Notes: generated by a model from the sequence alone, not told the origin. A stretch of 64,000 nucleotides of DNA from Streptomyces filipinensis (GCF_014649495.1 NZ_BMTD01000005.1:248001-312000), one strand, 5' to 3'; numbered from the stretch's first letter, positions 26,992-36,235 are shown. Program-made: numbers and translations.

Positions 26992-28686
26992 TCACTGCTG
27001 TCCGGTACAGCAGCCGTGCCGGGGCGTGGGGTCTGCGAAGGCCTCCAGACGACAGAAGCACGACGCTTCGATCGGTACGTCGGCCATCGCGGCGGCGAAC
27101 TTCAGCTGCTGGGCCACGATCCGCGCCTCTCCCCGCCTGCCGAGGCGCATGAGGCACTCGTGGAGACCGTGCAGGGCCCAGACGTTCCCCGGGTGCTGCA
27201 GGGGGCGTGGCAGGGTGTCGTCGAGTCCGAGGTCGGCGCGGTAGACGGCCTCGGCCTCCTTGAGCAGGCCCTGTTCGAGAAGCAGTGCGCCGTAGGCGTG
27301 CCGGGTGGGCTGCATCCACCCCCAGGGCTCGTCGTACGGAAGGCCGTCGTCCAGCTCGATCGACCGGCGCAGCGCCGCGAAGGCCGATTCGTACCTCCCC
27401 TTGCGGTAGTCCAGCTCTCCGTCCAGCATCTGCGCGGCGATAGCCAGGATGTCCGCGCAGGTGTTGTTGAACAGCGTCCGGGTCTGCGGGACACGGGAGG
27501 CCGCGTCGTGGAAGAGGGCACGTTCGGTGTCGGCCTCGTCGATGCGGCCCGTGGCCGACAGGGCGATCCCGCGCGCGTAGCGCAGCATCGCCGTGGTCAC
27601 GCAGTACAGCTGGGCGTCGGCGGGCAGCGGAAGGCGCAGGATGTCGGTCCAGCGTCCGAAGCGGATCAGTACGTGCACCCGCATCGCGAGGAAGCCCTCC
27701 AGCCAGTCCGCCATGGGCGGGCTTTCCACACGCAACAGCTCCTCGGGCACAGCCGCTTCGAGCCGGTCCGCCGTTTCCGTCGCGTCCTGGAAGCGGCCGA
27801 GGAACATCGCACCGTAGATCTTGAAGTGGTAGTTGTGGCACCGGTAGAGGGTGTAGAAGTTCATCGCCCCGGCCCTGGCGTGGAACTTCTCGTCCGCCGC
27901 GATCGCCGCGGTGTTGTCGGAGATCACTCGGCGGAAGTCGCCGCAGAGCACTTCGAGGTGTGACGGCATGTGCTGGAGATGGCCCGCGTCCGGCACCAGA
28001 CCGCGCAGCCGGTCCGCCACGGGCAGAGCCGCCTCGGGTGTCGGTGACATCTCCATCAGGTGGATGTACATGTGGAGCAGGCCTGGGTGGCGCGCGCCGG
28101 CCTCCGTCGTGATCGCCTGTTCGAGCACTGACCTGGCCTCGACGGTGCGCGAGCCCCGGGCCGGACCGCCCGTGCGGATGTCCCACAGCTGCCAGGGCGT
28201 GAGGTTCATCAGGGCGTCGGCGTACAGGGTGGCCACGTCGAGGTCGTCGGCCGCCGAGCGGTGCACGGCCCGCATGCTGTCGGCGTAGTCCGCGTTCCAC
28301 ACGGAGCAGTCCTCGACATCCGGGGCCTGGGCTCGTGGGTAGCGGGCACGCAGCGCACCGATGAGGGCCTGTTCGACCGGGCTGGCGCCGGAAGCCTTGG
28401 CATGGGCGCGCTGTACGGCCGCGTGCGCACGCTCCACCGACCGTCCCAGATCCCGCTCGTCGAAAGCCTCCCAGGGCTTGTTGTAGTTCGGCCCGAGCGC
28501 GTAGGCCACGCCCCAGTCGGCCATGGCGCAGTCGGGATCCGCCGCGGCGGCGGCCTCGAAACAGCGGACGGCCTCCTCGTGGTGGAAGGCGTACGTCCAG
28601 TTCAGCCCACGGTCGAACCACGTCTGCGCCTCGGTGGACGACGTCGTCACGCGCCGTCCGTGGCTGCCGAGGTCGTAGTAGTGCAT
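26992..28686 (-). CDS. TPR-like repeat protein
   Basis: 564 residues with successive helical pairs of tetratricopeptide type: TWFDRGLNWTYAFHHEEAVRCFEAAAAADPDCAMADWGVAYAL (about 23-65), VLEQAITTEAGARHPGLLHMYIHLMEMS, and YRKGRYESAFAALRRSIELDDGLPYDEPWGWMQPTRHAYGALLLEQGLLKEAEAVYRADLG near the C-terminus. The His-rich 'HMYIHLMEMS' and 'HLQHMPSHLEV' motifs are typical of a conserved bacterial TPR family without known activity. A Cys-rich tail (CFC...CC) ends the protein. Its partner is unknown. Confidence 0.85.
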   Translation of the reverse strand: MHYYDLGSHGRRVTTSSTEAQTWFDRGLNWTYAFHHEEAVRCFEAAAAADPDCAMADWGVAYALGPNYNKPWEAFDERDLGRSVERAHAAVQRAHAKASGASPVEQALIGALRARYPRAQAPDVEDCSVWNADYADSMRAVHRSAADDLDVATLYADALMNLTPWQLWDIRTGGPARGSRTVEARSVLEQAITTEAGARHPGLLHMYIHLMEMSPTPEAALPVADRLRGLVPDAGHLQHMPSHLEVLCGDFRRVISDNTAAIAADEKFHARAGAMNFYTLYRCHNYHFKIYGAMFLGRFQDATETADRLEAAVPEELLRVESPPMADWLEGFLAMRVHVLIRFGRWTDILRLPLPADAQLYCVTTAMLRYARGIALSATGRIDEADTERALFHDAASRVPQTRTLFNNTCADILAIAAQMLDGELDYRKGRYESAFAALRRSIELDDGLPYDEPWGWMQPTRHAYGALLLEQGLLKEAEAVYRADLGLDDTLPRPLQHPGNVWALHGLHECLMRLGRRGEARIVAQQLKFAAAMADVPIEASCFCRLEAFADPTPRHGCCTGQQ

Positions 28687-28884
28687 ACGAGCTCCTCATG
28701 GCCGACGGCCAACCGTCCCGGTGACGGGGGTGGCACGACGGCGGCCGGTGCCATGACCCTAGCGAACGGCGGCACCGATACGGCCTGTTCATGGAGGAAA
28801 TCACCTGGGTGCAACGTCTGTGCGCACGTGTGCCACCTGGCAGGCGTTCTCGTCCGCTCCGAGCGCTGAGCCGGCGGAAGCGGC

Positions 28885-29724
28885 CTAGACCGCAAGGAAG
28901 GCGGCCAGTGCCCGTGCCGTCTCCTCGGGTGCTTCGACCTGCGGGTAGTGGCCGATGCCGGCCGGCACGGTGAAGGCGGCGTGGGGGAGTCGTCGGCGGA
29001 GGCGATCCAGCACGTGGGCTCCGCTGACGGGGTCGTCGGGACCCCAGACGAACAGCAGTGGGCCCTCGTACTGTTCGAGGGAGCGGGTCCAGCGGTGGAA
29101 GTGGGTGCGGCGGTCGTCGATGTACCGCAACAGGCGTGGGGCCAGGTGATGGCCGTTGTCTCGGACGACGGACGTCCACATGTCGTGCAGAAGCTCGTCC
29201 GGGACGGGCTTGGCCAGGACGCTGCGCAGGTTCGCGGTGAATCTCCTCTCGTCGGTGAGGCGGGCCAGGAGCGGGCCGACGCGGCTGTGCAGGAGGCGCT
29301 GGAGCGGGATCGGGCGGTGGAGGTCGGCGTAGAGGCCGCCGTTCAGCAGGGCGGTGCGGGTGACACGGCCGGGGGCACGAGCCAGCAACTCCTGGGCGAC
29401 CGAGACACCGTAGTCGTGGGCGACCAGTGCGGTCTCGCCGATGTGCAGCCGTTCCCAGGCGGCCTCGACCAGGTCCGCTTGCTCGTGGACGGAGTAGCGG
29501 TGGTGGCGGGGCTTGTCGCTCTGACCGAATCCGAGCAGGTCGAGCGTGGTCGTCCGGCATCCGGCCTGGACCAGGTGCGGGACGGTCATCGCCCAGTCGT
29601 GCGAAGAGGTGGGGAAGCCGTGCAGGAGCGTGACGGGTATGCCTTCTCCGTCCTGGCGGACGAACAGGTGGTGGCCGTTCAGCTCGATCCTGGTGCCACC
29701 GGTGATCCAGTGGGCGAGATTCAT
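28885..29724 (-). CDS. Alpha/beta hydrolase with Asp nucleophile
   Basis: 279 residues from the ATG at 29724 (GGGAGA upstream). Oxyanion motif LLHGFPTSSHDW, nucleophile elbow ALVAHDYGVSVAQ (Asp rather than Ser), acid region VWGPDDPVSGAH and catalytic His in GIGHYPQVEAPEE. The HDYG elbow places it with haloalkane dehalogenase/epoxide hydrolase-like members, which cleave C-halogen bonds or open epoxides. Substrate unknown. It diverges from the PucR-type regulator 95 bp away, its likely controller. Confidence 0.87.
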   Translation of the reverse strand: MNLAHWITGGTRIELNGHHLFVRQDGEGIPVTLLHGFPTSSHDWAMTVPHLVQAGCRTTTLDLLGFGQSDKPRHHRYSVHEQADLVEAAWERLHIGETALVAHDYGVSVAQELLARAPGRVTRTALLNGGLYADLHRPIPLQRLLHSRVGPLLARLTDERRFTANLRSVLAKPVPDELLHDMWTSVVRDNGHHLAPRLLRYIDDRRTHFHRWTRSLEQYEGPLLFVWGPDDPVSGAHVLDRLRRRLPHAAFTVPAGIGHYPQVEAPEETARALAAFLAV

Positions 29725-29819
29725 CTGGTGTCTCCCATGCTGCCGGGCCTCGCGCTCACTTCGCACTTCCGGCCACCTGGGCAACCCAACCAGAGCGCCG
29801 GGCCTCGCGCACAGGAGCG

Positions 29820-30953
29820 ATGGGCCAGCGGGACGGCGTGGCGTTGTGCGTCGCGGACAATGGCGGGGTGACGAGCGAGGGCGTGCAGGAACTGATCCGG
29901 TTGGCCGGCGACGACCGGTCGTTGCTGGAGGAGGCGGTGGCCACCGCGCGTGCCAGGTCGCCGCAGGTAGGTGCACTGCCGGAGCACGAGGTCAGGCGGC
30001 ACACGCAGGCCGTCCTCGAAGCCGTGTCCGCCGCCCTGGTGCGGGGCGGGCCCGACGAGGACGACCTCGCCGCGGCCGACCGGCTGGGAACCGACCGGGC
30101 CCTGCAAGGCGTGCCGGTCGCCGCGCTGCTGGACGGCTTCCAGGCCGGTCGGTCCTGGCTGGTGCGGACGGTCGTGGAGCGCGGCCGGGCCGCCGAGATG
30201 ACAGCCGACGCCCTGCTGGACGCGGTCACCCGGATCGACACGATCACCACGGCCCTGGAACACCGGATGGTCCACGCCCACCGGATCACCGAGCTGGAGT
30301 TGGCCAGGACGGCCCGGGAGAGCACCGCCCAGCGGCTGCGGGCGCTCCTGCGCGGCGAGCCGGTGGACCGGCCACTGGAACCCGGCCGTGCCTACCACTG
30401 CGTGGTGAGTGAGATCAGCGACCCTACGACGGCGCGGCACGTGGAGGCCGTACTCGGGTCTGCCGGGCTGACCGGCATGGTCGACGGAACGCTCGCCGCC
30501 GTACTGCACCACATGCCCGAGCTGCCCGCAGGCCTGCCGCCGCTGGTCGTCTCGCCGCCCGTGCCACCCGCGCGCCTGCCCGGCCTGTACGAGGTGTGCC
30601 GCCGAGCGCTGCGGGCCGCCACGGAGGGCGGCCCGCGGAAGCTGACGGCGCTGGCGCTGCCGACGGCCCTCGCGGCGCAACCCGAACTGGGCCGCCTGCT
30701 GGCAGCGGAACTCCTGCCCGCCCTCGACCCGGCCGACCCCTTCCACCGGGAGCTCGCCCGTACGGCCGTGGCCTATCTCGACCACGGTGCCCGCATCGGG
30801 CCCACGGCTTCCGCCGTGCACGTGCACCCGAACACGGTGAAGTTCCGCCTCCGCCGCCTGCGGGACCTCACAGGCCACGAGCTCACCGGTTCCCTCGTCC
30901 ACTGTGCCCACCTGTGGTGGGCCCTTCGCGTCTGGCTCAGCTCCGACACCTGA
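29820..30953 (+). CDS. PucR-type helix-turn-helix regulator
   Basis: Up to 377 residues. The C-terminal 60 residues hold the PucR HTH: ARTAVAYLDHGARIGPTASAVHVHPNTVKFRLRRLRDLTGHEL. The middle resembles the GGDEF-like domain of CdaR/PucR proteins, and the N-terminal half is helical (RsbR/RsbT-type LDGFQAGRSWL...). The ATG at 29820 has AGGAG unusually close (2 bases); the in-frame GTG at 29868 is the alternative. It is divergent from the alpha/beta hydrolase and probably controls it in response to a small metabolite. Confidence 0.85.
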   Translation: MGQRDGVALCVADNGGVTSEGVQELIRLAGDDRSLLEEAVATARARSPQVGALPEHEVRRHTQAVLEAVSAALVRGGPDEDDLAAADRLGTDRALQGVPVAALLDGFQAGRSWLVRTVVERGRAAEMTADALLDAVTRIDTITTALEHRMVHAHRITELELARTARESTAQRLRALLRGEPVDRPLEPGRAYHCVVSEISDPTTARHVEAVLGSAGLTGMVDGTLAAVLHHMPELPAGLPPLVVSPPVPPARLPGLYEVCRRALRAATEGGPRKLTALALPTALAAQPELGRLLAAELLPALDPADPFHRELARTAVAYLDHGARIGPTASAVHVHPNTVKFRLRRLRDLTGHELTGSLVHCAHLWWALRVWLSSDT

Positions 30954-30974
30954 GTGCGGGCGGGCCGTGCGGGC

Positions 30975-31211
30975 CTACAGGTTCGCGCAGGTGTTGCCGA
31001 ACGTGGGGTTCAGGATCCCGACGACGGAGACACTGTTGCCGCATGCGTTGACCGGCACGTGTACGGGTGCCTGGATCAGGTTTCCGCTCAGGACCCCGGG
31101 AGAGCCCCAGGCAACACCTTGGGTCCCGGCGTCAGCGGCTGCGGCGCCTGCCCCACCGAGGACTGCGGTGGCGGCGAGAGCGGCGGCGGCGAGAGCAGGG
31201 CGTACACGCAT
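30975..31211 (-). CDS. Short chaplin
   Basis: 78-residue preprotein from the ATG at 31211 with AAGGAG upstream. A signal peptide (RVRPALAAAALAATAVLGGAGAAAADA) precedes one chaplin domain: SGNLIQAPVHVPVNACGNSV at about 42-61 and GILNPTFGNTC. The two Cys are conserved for an intramolecular disulfide. Short chaplins assemble into the amphipathic amyloid layer that lets Streptomyces hyphae break surface tension during aerial growth. Strong evidence for a Streptomyces host. It stands alone, convergent with the PucR gene. Confidence 0.95.
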   Translation of the reverse strand: MRVRPALAAAALAATAVLGGAGAAAADAGTQGVAWGSPGVLSGNLIQAPVHVPVNACGNSVSVVGILNPTFGNTCANL

Positions 31212-31387
31212 GGTGTTCTCCTTCGTAGGGAGGGCGATCGACCGATAGCTCTCCATACGCCCGGCGGAAAAACGCCGATACAGGGAGTGGCGGGAGAAAC
31301 CACCTGTTCAGTTGGAACCGTGGACAGTTGACGGAAGCCCCCGTCGGGCCGGCACTCCGTGGCCCCGGGCCGGCGTTCGACGTGCCG

Positions 31388-31909
31388 CTACCTTCGCGGT
31401 ACGGCTGGTGCGGAGATCGGCCGCGTCGGATGCACAGCCCGGGAACGCTTCCGAGTCACCACCGCGATGATCGTCCCCACCCCCGCGACACCCAGTCCGA
31501 GCCCGCTGAAGATCAGCGGCAGCAGCCACAGCGAGGCGAACCCGTTGATCCGCGCGTCCTCGGGGGAGTCCGCCCGGTAGAGAACCTCGACCCGCTCACC
31601 CTTCTCGTACGCCGGTGGGCTGGAACCCGTGGGGTCCCGGAACGTCCTCGGTGTGCCATCCGCCGACGTGAACCTGACGACCGGGTAGGCCATGGGCTTG
31701 TCGTTCACCCGCCTCCCGTGAGACGTGCTGTGGTGGTCGGTGCGCCACTCCAGGGCGACCACCGTGCCGCGGGCACGCTTCGCATCCGTCAGGAACGAGA
31801 CCGACAGCCCCGCGAGGATCAGCCCGATGACCAAGAACAGCGACCCGAACCCGATCAACCCGAAGGCGACCCACCGGCGGCCACGCTGCCCGCGTACCTC
31901 GACTTGCAC
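31388..31909 (-). CDS. DUF3592 membrane protein
   Basis: 173 residues from a GTG at 31909. Hydrophobic helix VAFGLIGFGSLFLVIGLILAGLSVSFL, then an extracytoplasmic region with ARGTVVALEWR, AYPVVRFTSADGTPRTF and YEKGERVEVLYRADSPEDARINGF, then a second helix. This is the DUF3592 pattern. Function unknown. Its ribosome site (GAGAGGG) sits inside a perfect 12-bp hairpin at 31913-31944, so translation may be gated, or the hairpin may be the terminator of the upstream gene. Confidence 0.82.
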   Translation of the reverse strand: MQVEVRGQRGRRWVAFGLIGFGSLFLVIGLILAGLSVSFLTDAKRARGTVVALEWRTDHHSTSHGRRVNDKPMAYPVVRFTSADGTPRTFRDPTGSSPPAYEKGERVEVLYRADSPEDARINGFASLWLLPLIFSGLGLGVAGVGTIIAVVTRKRSRAVHPTRPISAPAVPRR

Positions 31910-31912
31910 GAC

Positions 31913-31944
31913 GTCCCTCTCACTTGTTCCGGAGTGAGAGGGAC
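31913..31944 (-). promoter_or_regulatory. Hairpin sequestering the DUF3592 ribosome site
   Basis: GTCCCTCTCACT at 31913-31924 pairs perfectly with 31933-31944 around an 8-nt loop. On the minus-strand mRNA the 3' arm contains the GAGAGGG ribosome site and ends three bases before the GTG start. It also lies just after the upstream gene (stop at 31994), so it could be that gene's terminator. Confidence 0.6.
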
Positions 31945-31993
31945 GCTATCCCAGACATCCGGGCCGCCGCGCTCCCGTCCCGGGCGGCCCAGG

Positions 31994-32731
31994 TCAGTCC
32001 GTGGCACCGTCGGTGGTCGCCGTCACGTCCTGTGTGGTGGTGCCGGTGCGCTGCCGATCCGGCCCGCCGGACCGCGGGCGGCTGCGCAGGTGTTCCCGCA
32101 GCATGACCCCACCGACGCCCCCCAGAGCGGTGCCGGCCACGAGGATCAGCAGTTCGCAGCCCCGCACCGTCGAGGCCGTGAAGTGGCTGACGTTCGGGCG
32201 GCCGCCCAGCTGCCAGTCCGCGTGCCCCTTGAGGTCGACGGTCGCCAGAACACGCTGCCCCGGCGCCAGTCGGGACCCCGCCGTGTCAAGCGGGCGGTGC
32301 GGCAGACCGGGCGGGACGGCCACGCCGTAGGTGTACGAGATCCCTGTCTGCACGCCGATGTCGTTGTAGTCGCGGTGCGCGTGCTCCGTCCGTAAGGTGA
32401 CCGTCGCTTCGCGGCCGTGGTCGTGCAGCGCCTGCTGCTCGGCCAGGATGGTTCCGCAGAAGCAGTGCAGCACGAAAGCAAGGCCCATGACCCATCCCGC
32501 GCCGCTGAACTCCGTGCCGGTCGCCGCCCAGGCCACCAGGCCGACCAGGGCGCCCCCGATCAGCGCGCCGTACACCACCCAGCTGTCGCTGCGCGGGTAC
32601 GCCCAGGCCTCGTAGCTCCGCAGGCTCAGGATGAGCAGGGCGCCGCCCCCGAGCCCCACCGGCAGGCCCGCTGCCGCCGACACCCCGTACGGTCTTCGCA
32701 CAGCGCCTCCCCCGGACCAGCACCGCCGCAC
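31994..32731 (-). CDS. Membrane protein of unknown function
   Basis: Up to 245 residues with hydrophobic helices AAGLPVGLGGGALLILSL, VYGALIGGALVGLVAWAA, GAGWVMGLAFVLHCFCGTIL and a C-terminal LLILVAGTALGGVGGVML. Between helices 3 and 4 is a soluble stretch with VTLRTEHAHRDYNDIGVQTGISYTYGVAV, a layout reminiscent of DUF3592-like proteins. It is upstream of and on the same strand as the DUF3592 gene, so the two may act together. The first 10-15 residues may not be translated. Confidence 0.6.
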   Translation of the reverse strand: MRRCWSGGGAVRRPYGVSAAAGLPVGLGGGALLILSLRSYEAWAYPRSDSWVVYGALIGGALVGLVAWAATGTEFSGAGWVMGLAFVLHCFCGTILAEQQALHDHGREATVTLRTEHAHRDYNDIGVQTGISYTYGVAVPPGLPHRPLDTAGSRLAPGQRVLATVDLKGHADWQLGGRPNVSHFTASTVRGCELLILVAGTALGGVGGVMLREHLRSRPRSGGPDRQRTGTTTQDVTATTDGATD

Positions 32732-32860
32732 ACCGATGTGTCCGCCCAGCTTCGCGTGAGACGCCGCGCGACGCCAGACCCTCAGCCGCGTCGCCCACAG
32801 CCCCGGGCGGGGCGTTCGGCGCGGGCTGACGCGGTCGGGGAGGCGGCGGCTTGCCGTGGA

Positions 32861-33658
32861 TCAGCCAATACGGATCAGTACGGGTCCGGGTGCCGGCGGG
32901 GTGATCGCGGGCGTGCCGGGGACCTGGGCACCGCCGCTGACCGGTTGCCCGCCCCCACCGGCGACACCGCCGGCGGGCGGCCCGGTGGGGGCCGTGCCCG
33001 GGGCATGCGCGAGGCCGGTGGCCCACAGCTGGTCGACACGCGAACGCTCGGTGGCGTTCGGGTAACGGCTGGTGCAGGACGGGCCGGCGCTGCCGCCCGA
33101 CATCAGCTCACTGCACGGCCCGCCGTAGTCGTCCGGCAGACCCAGCACGTGCCCGGTCTCGTGGGTCACGACGCGGACCGAGTCGTACTGCTGGTTCTGG
33201 GTGTAGTCGAGGAAGACGACGCCGCTTCCGTGGCCGTTGGCGGAGGTGTAGGAACCGCGCGGGTCGTTGCCCTCGCGGTAGGAGAAGTCGGCACTACCCG
33301 TTGACGTCTCCTGGAGCTTGACGTTGGACTCCGAGCTGTTCCAGATCGAGGCGGCGCTCGCTATCTGCGAACGGAAGCTCGGTGCCTGGGAGGCGTTGTA
33401 GTGGAGAGTCACCGCCCGCGCGTTCGGCTGGGCGGCGCGCTTCTCGGCGACGGACTTGAGTACGGCCTCGAGGAACGCCTTGTTGTTCGCGGCCTCCTCG
33501 ACCGACCCGGTGTACTGCGCCGCGGAGGTACCGGTGGCACCGGAAGGGGCCTCGGCCGTCTGGGCGCTGGCGGGCACCGCCGCGCCCAGCGCGCTGGAGG
33601 CCAGACCCAGGCCGAGAGCGAGGGCGAGGAGTCTCGCGGACGTTCGGGACGACTTCAT
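32861..33658 (-). CDS. snpA: Snapalysin-type secreted zinc protease
   Basis: 265 residues. Signal peptide ([24 protein letters not shown]), short propeptide, then an M7 snapalysin domain with [55 protein letters not shown] (zinc ligands His166, His170 and Asp176, general base Glu167) and C-terminal [19 protein letters not shown]. These are small secreted endoproteases of Streptomyces. This one has an unusual Pro/Gly-rich tail of about 45 residues after the domain (from about 218). The LysR activator usually divergent from snpA is not present; 33.7-34.2 kb is empty. Confidence 0.9.
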   Translation of the reverse strand: MKSSRTSARLLALALGLGLASSALGAAVPASAQTAEAPSGATGTSAAQYTGSVEEAANNKAFLEAVLKSVAEKRAAQPNARAVTLHYNASQAPSFRSQIASAASIWNSSESNVKLQETSTGSADFSYREGNDPRGSYTSANGHGSGVVFLDYTQNQQYDSVRVVTHETGHVLGLPDDYGGPCSELMSGGSAGPSCTSRYPNATERSRVDQLWATGLAHAPGTAPTGPPAGGVAGGGGQPVSGGAQVPGTPAITPPAPGPVLIRIG

Positions 33659-34174
33659 GTGGGGGGCTCCTACTCACTCGGTGACGCCGAGCCCCCGGTG
33701 TGCGGTCGACTCTGTGTGAACACCGGTTCCGAACTGCGGCGACGTCCTGTGGGTCGTCATTCTTAGAACGGCTCGACAGGGAGCGCAACGGGTCCCCGCC
33801 ACTACATCGCCTCGTAGGTCCCGGAACCTCGCCAGGGCTGTGTACGGGCCTCCGGTCCGCACGGAGGGGGCGAGAGGGAAAGCTGGCGCGGCGTCAGAAG
33901 CCTTACATCATGGGGCGACGGGCGTGTGCGGGCCGACCGGGGGAATCCCAGGACGCGCGGCGGGAGCCACATCCAGACCAAGACGGACAAATGCTTGAAT
34001 GTCTGCCATATCGCCTCTACTAAGCGTGCCCCTCTATGGGCGAAGCGCTGTGACCGACGCCATAGAACCCGAGCTTCCGTTTTCCGGCGTGCCGCCGAGG
34101 GCCGCGCGGCGGAGGAGGTGGCCAGCGGCAGGCCGTCCCCGCCGAGGGGCGGGCCTGGCAAGCAGGCCTCCGGG
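33659..34174. other. Intergenic region
   Basis: About 515 bp with no gene I can support. The stretch 33960-34080 is visibly less GC-rich than its surroundings. The last 150 bases before snpA (33659-33780) would hold its promoter. Confidence 0.4.
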
Positions 34175-36235
34175 TCACGGGGTGTGCGGGGCGGCGGCTT
34201 CCAGGTCGGCGACACTGCCCGACATGATGGTCCGTACGTGCTCCGTGATGTGCTCCGCGGGCCAGTCCCACCAGGCCACCGCCAGCAACCGGGCGATGTC
34301 CCGGTCGTCGTAGCGGGTGCGGATGAGCCGGGCGGGGTTGCCGCCGACGATGCCGTAGTCGGGTACGTCGCCGGTGACGACGGCGCCGGTGCCGATGATC
34401 GCTCCGTGTCCGATCCGTACTCCGGGCATGATCGTGGTGCCGTGGCCGAACCAGACGTCGTTGCCGACGACGGTGTCACCTCGGTCGGGCAGGCCGGTGA
34501 GCAGGTCGAAATGTTCGGCCCAGGAGCCGCCCATGGTGGGGAAGGGGAAGGTCGAGGGCCCGTCCATGCGGTGGTTGGCACCGTTCATGATGAACCGCAC
34601 CCCCGTGCCCAGCGCGCAGAACTTGCCGATGACCAGCCTCTCCGGCCCGTAGTGGTAGAGCACGTTGCGTGTCTCGAACGCGGTCGCGTCGTCCGGGTCG
34701 TCGTAGTAGGAGTACTCTCCGACCTCGATCAGCGGGGACTTCACCAGCGGCTTGAGCAGCACCACCCGCGGCTGCTCGGGCATCGGGTGGAGGACCGTCG
34801 GATCGGCGGGCACGGGCATGACGAGGGGCTCCTCGGTGGTCGCGGCACTGTGACCGCTCCATGATCGCGACGATGAGCCCGCCCGGGTACCGATTTTGCA
34901 CCGGCCGGTCACGACCAGGTTGCCGTCCGGGGTGCGACGCGCGACGGCGCCGGTGCGCAAGTAGCCGTCGGGGGTGAAGGCGCGTGCGTTGTGGTCGGGC
35001 GCCCGGTAGTAGCCCCGCAGGGTGTACGGGCCCCGGGTGAGGAGTGCGCCGGATTCCCCGTCGGGCACGTCCTTGCCGTCGGCGTCGGCCACGCGGATCT
35101 CGTCGTCGGGCGAGAGCGGGCGGCCCCGCGTGGTCAGCACGGTCTCGTCCGGGTCGTCGGGCCGGGTGAGCGTGAGCAGTCCCTCAGCCATGCCGAAGAG
35201 CTGCTGCAGGCGACAGCCCAGTTCCGGGCCGATGCGTTCGGCGGTCGCCCGGTGCAAGGGCGCACCACCGACCTGGAGGAGACGCAGACCGTCCAAGTCG
35301 GCCTGGAGCGTGGGCAGTACGTCCAGCCACGACTGGGTGACCGCGGGTTCCAGCGACGTGACGGTGACCCGCTCCCGGTCGATGACGGGAAGGCACTCGG
35401 CGGGTTCCGGGTTCTCGACCAGGACGACGGTGCCGCCGACGGAGAGGGTGCCGACGATGCCGGGGCAGCCGAAGGCGAAGTTGAACGCGGCGGGCAGTGC
35501 GGCGAGATACACGTCGCTCTCGGTCAGTGACACCAGTTCGGCGGCTGCCCGCGCCTGGTAGGCGTAGTCGTCGTGGGTGCGCGGAACGAGCCTGGGGGCG
35601 GTGGTCGAGCGGCCGGAGAGCAGGAGGAAGGCCACCTGGCCGGCGCTCTGCGCGAGGGGCCGTTCGGCCGGGGCGTCGATGGAGCTCAGCGGGAAGTAGT
35701 GGCAGCCCGACGGGTCGGTCCTCAGACCGCCGCACGGGAACGAGGTGGCCGTCTCCAGGGTGAACACCCGCCGCAGGAAGGGCCCCTGGGCCGCGATGTC
35801 CGCGGCCATCGCCGTGTGGTCGAAGCCCTGGTACGTCGACGGACCGACGTAGCCGGCGGCCTCGGTGACCCGCGCGACGTGGGACACCTCGGGCGCGCGG
35901 AGTGAGACCGGGCAGAACACGGGGACCGCACCGGCGCGCATCAGCGCGAACGCGGTGATGACGAACTCGGGAACGTTCGGCAGCTGGACGACGACCCGTT
36001 GCCCGGGCCGAAGACCGCGCAACCGGAATCCGGCGGCCATGCGGTCCACGCGCCGGTTCAGGTTCGCGTACGTGATCCGGGTATCGGCGTGCACGAGCGC
36101 GGTCCGCGGTCCGTACTGCAGGGCCCAGCCGCGCAGCAGGTCGTCCAGCGTGAAGCCGCGCCAGTGCCCGACCGCCCGGTAGCGGTCGACGAACTCCTCG
36201 GGCCAGGGCGTGCAGCCGTCGAGCATGGAGACCAT
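34175..36235 (-). CDS. Fusion of a truncated DHB-AMP-ligase-like domain to a Vat-like acetyltransferase
   Basis: 686 residues from the ATG at 36235 (GGAAGGA upstream). Residues 1 to about 450 match 2,3-dihydroxybenzoate-AMP ligases (EntE/DhbE): VHADTRITYANLNRRVDRMAAGF, PNVPEFV, LVPRTHDDYAYQARAAAELV, LFGMAEGLLTLTRPDDP. The domain stops just after TGRCK (34893), losing the C-terminal subdomain and its catalytic lysine, and its P-loop is degenerate (SGRSTTAPR instead of SGGSTGxPK). From 34819 onward is a complete Vat/CatB-type left-handed beta-helix xenobiotic acetyltransferase: VGEYSYYDDPD, IGKFCALGTGV, MNGANHRMDG, VGNDVWFGHGTTIMPGV, VGGNPARLIRTRYDD. That part has its own ATG at 34819 with GAGGAG nine bases upstream. 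Adenylation is probably dead; acetylation of a streptogramin- or chloramphenicol-like drug is the plausible activity. Confidence 0.85.
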   Translation of the reverse strand: MVSMLDGCTPWPEEFVDRYRAVGHWRGFTLDDLLRGWALQYGPRTALVHADTRITYANLNRRVDRMAAGFRLRGLRPGQRVVVQLPNVPEFVITAFALMRAGAVPVFCPVSLRAPEVSHVARVTEAAGYVGPSTYQGFDHTAMAADIAAQGPFLRRVFTLETATSFPCGGLRTDPSGCHYFPLSSIDAPAERPLAQSAGQVAFLLLSGRSTTAPRLVPRTHDDYAYQARAAAELVSLTESDVYLAALPAAFNFAFGCPGIVGTLSVGGTVVLVENPEPAECLPVIDRERVTVTSLEPAVTQSWLDVLPTLQADLDGLRLLQVGGAPLHRATAERIGPELGCRLQQLFGMAEGLLTLTRPDDPDETVLTTRGRPLSPDDEIRVADADGKDVPDGESGALLTRGPYTLRGYYRAPDHNARAFTPDGYLRTGAVARRTPDGNLVVTGRCKIGTRAGSSSRSWSGHSAATTEEPLVMPVPADPTVLHPMPEQPRVVLLKPLVKSPLIEVGEYSYYDDPDDATAFETRNVLYHYGPERLVIGKFCALGTGVRFIMNGANHRMDGPSTFPFPTMGGSWAEHFDLLTGLPDRGDTVVGNDVWFGHGTTIMPGVRIGHGAIIGTGAVVTGDVPDYGIVGGNPARLIRTRYDDRDIARLLAVAWWDWPAEHITEHVRTIMSGSVADLEAAAPHTP

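Noticed and set aside
26882..29560. Long minus-strand frame of about 890 codons across the TPR and hydrolase genes
   Set aside because: Arg/Pro-rich shadow frame of two clear genes on the same strand.
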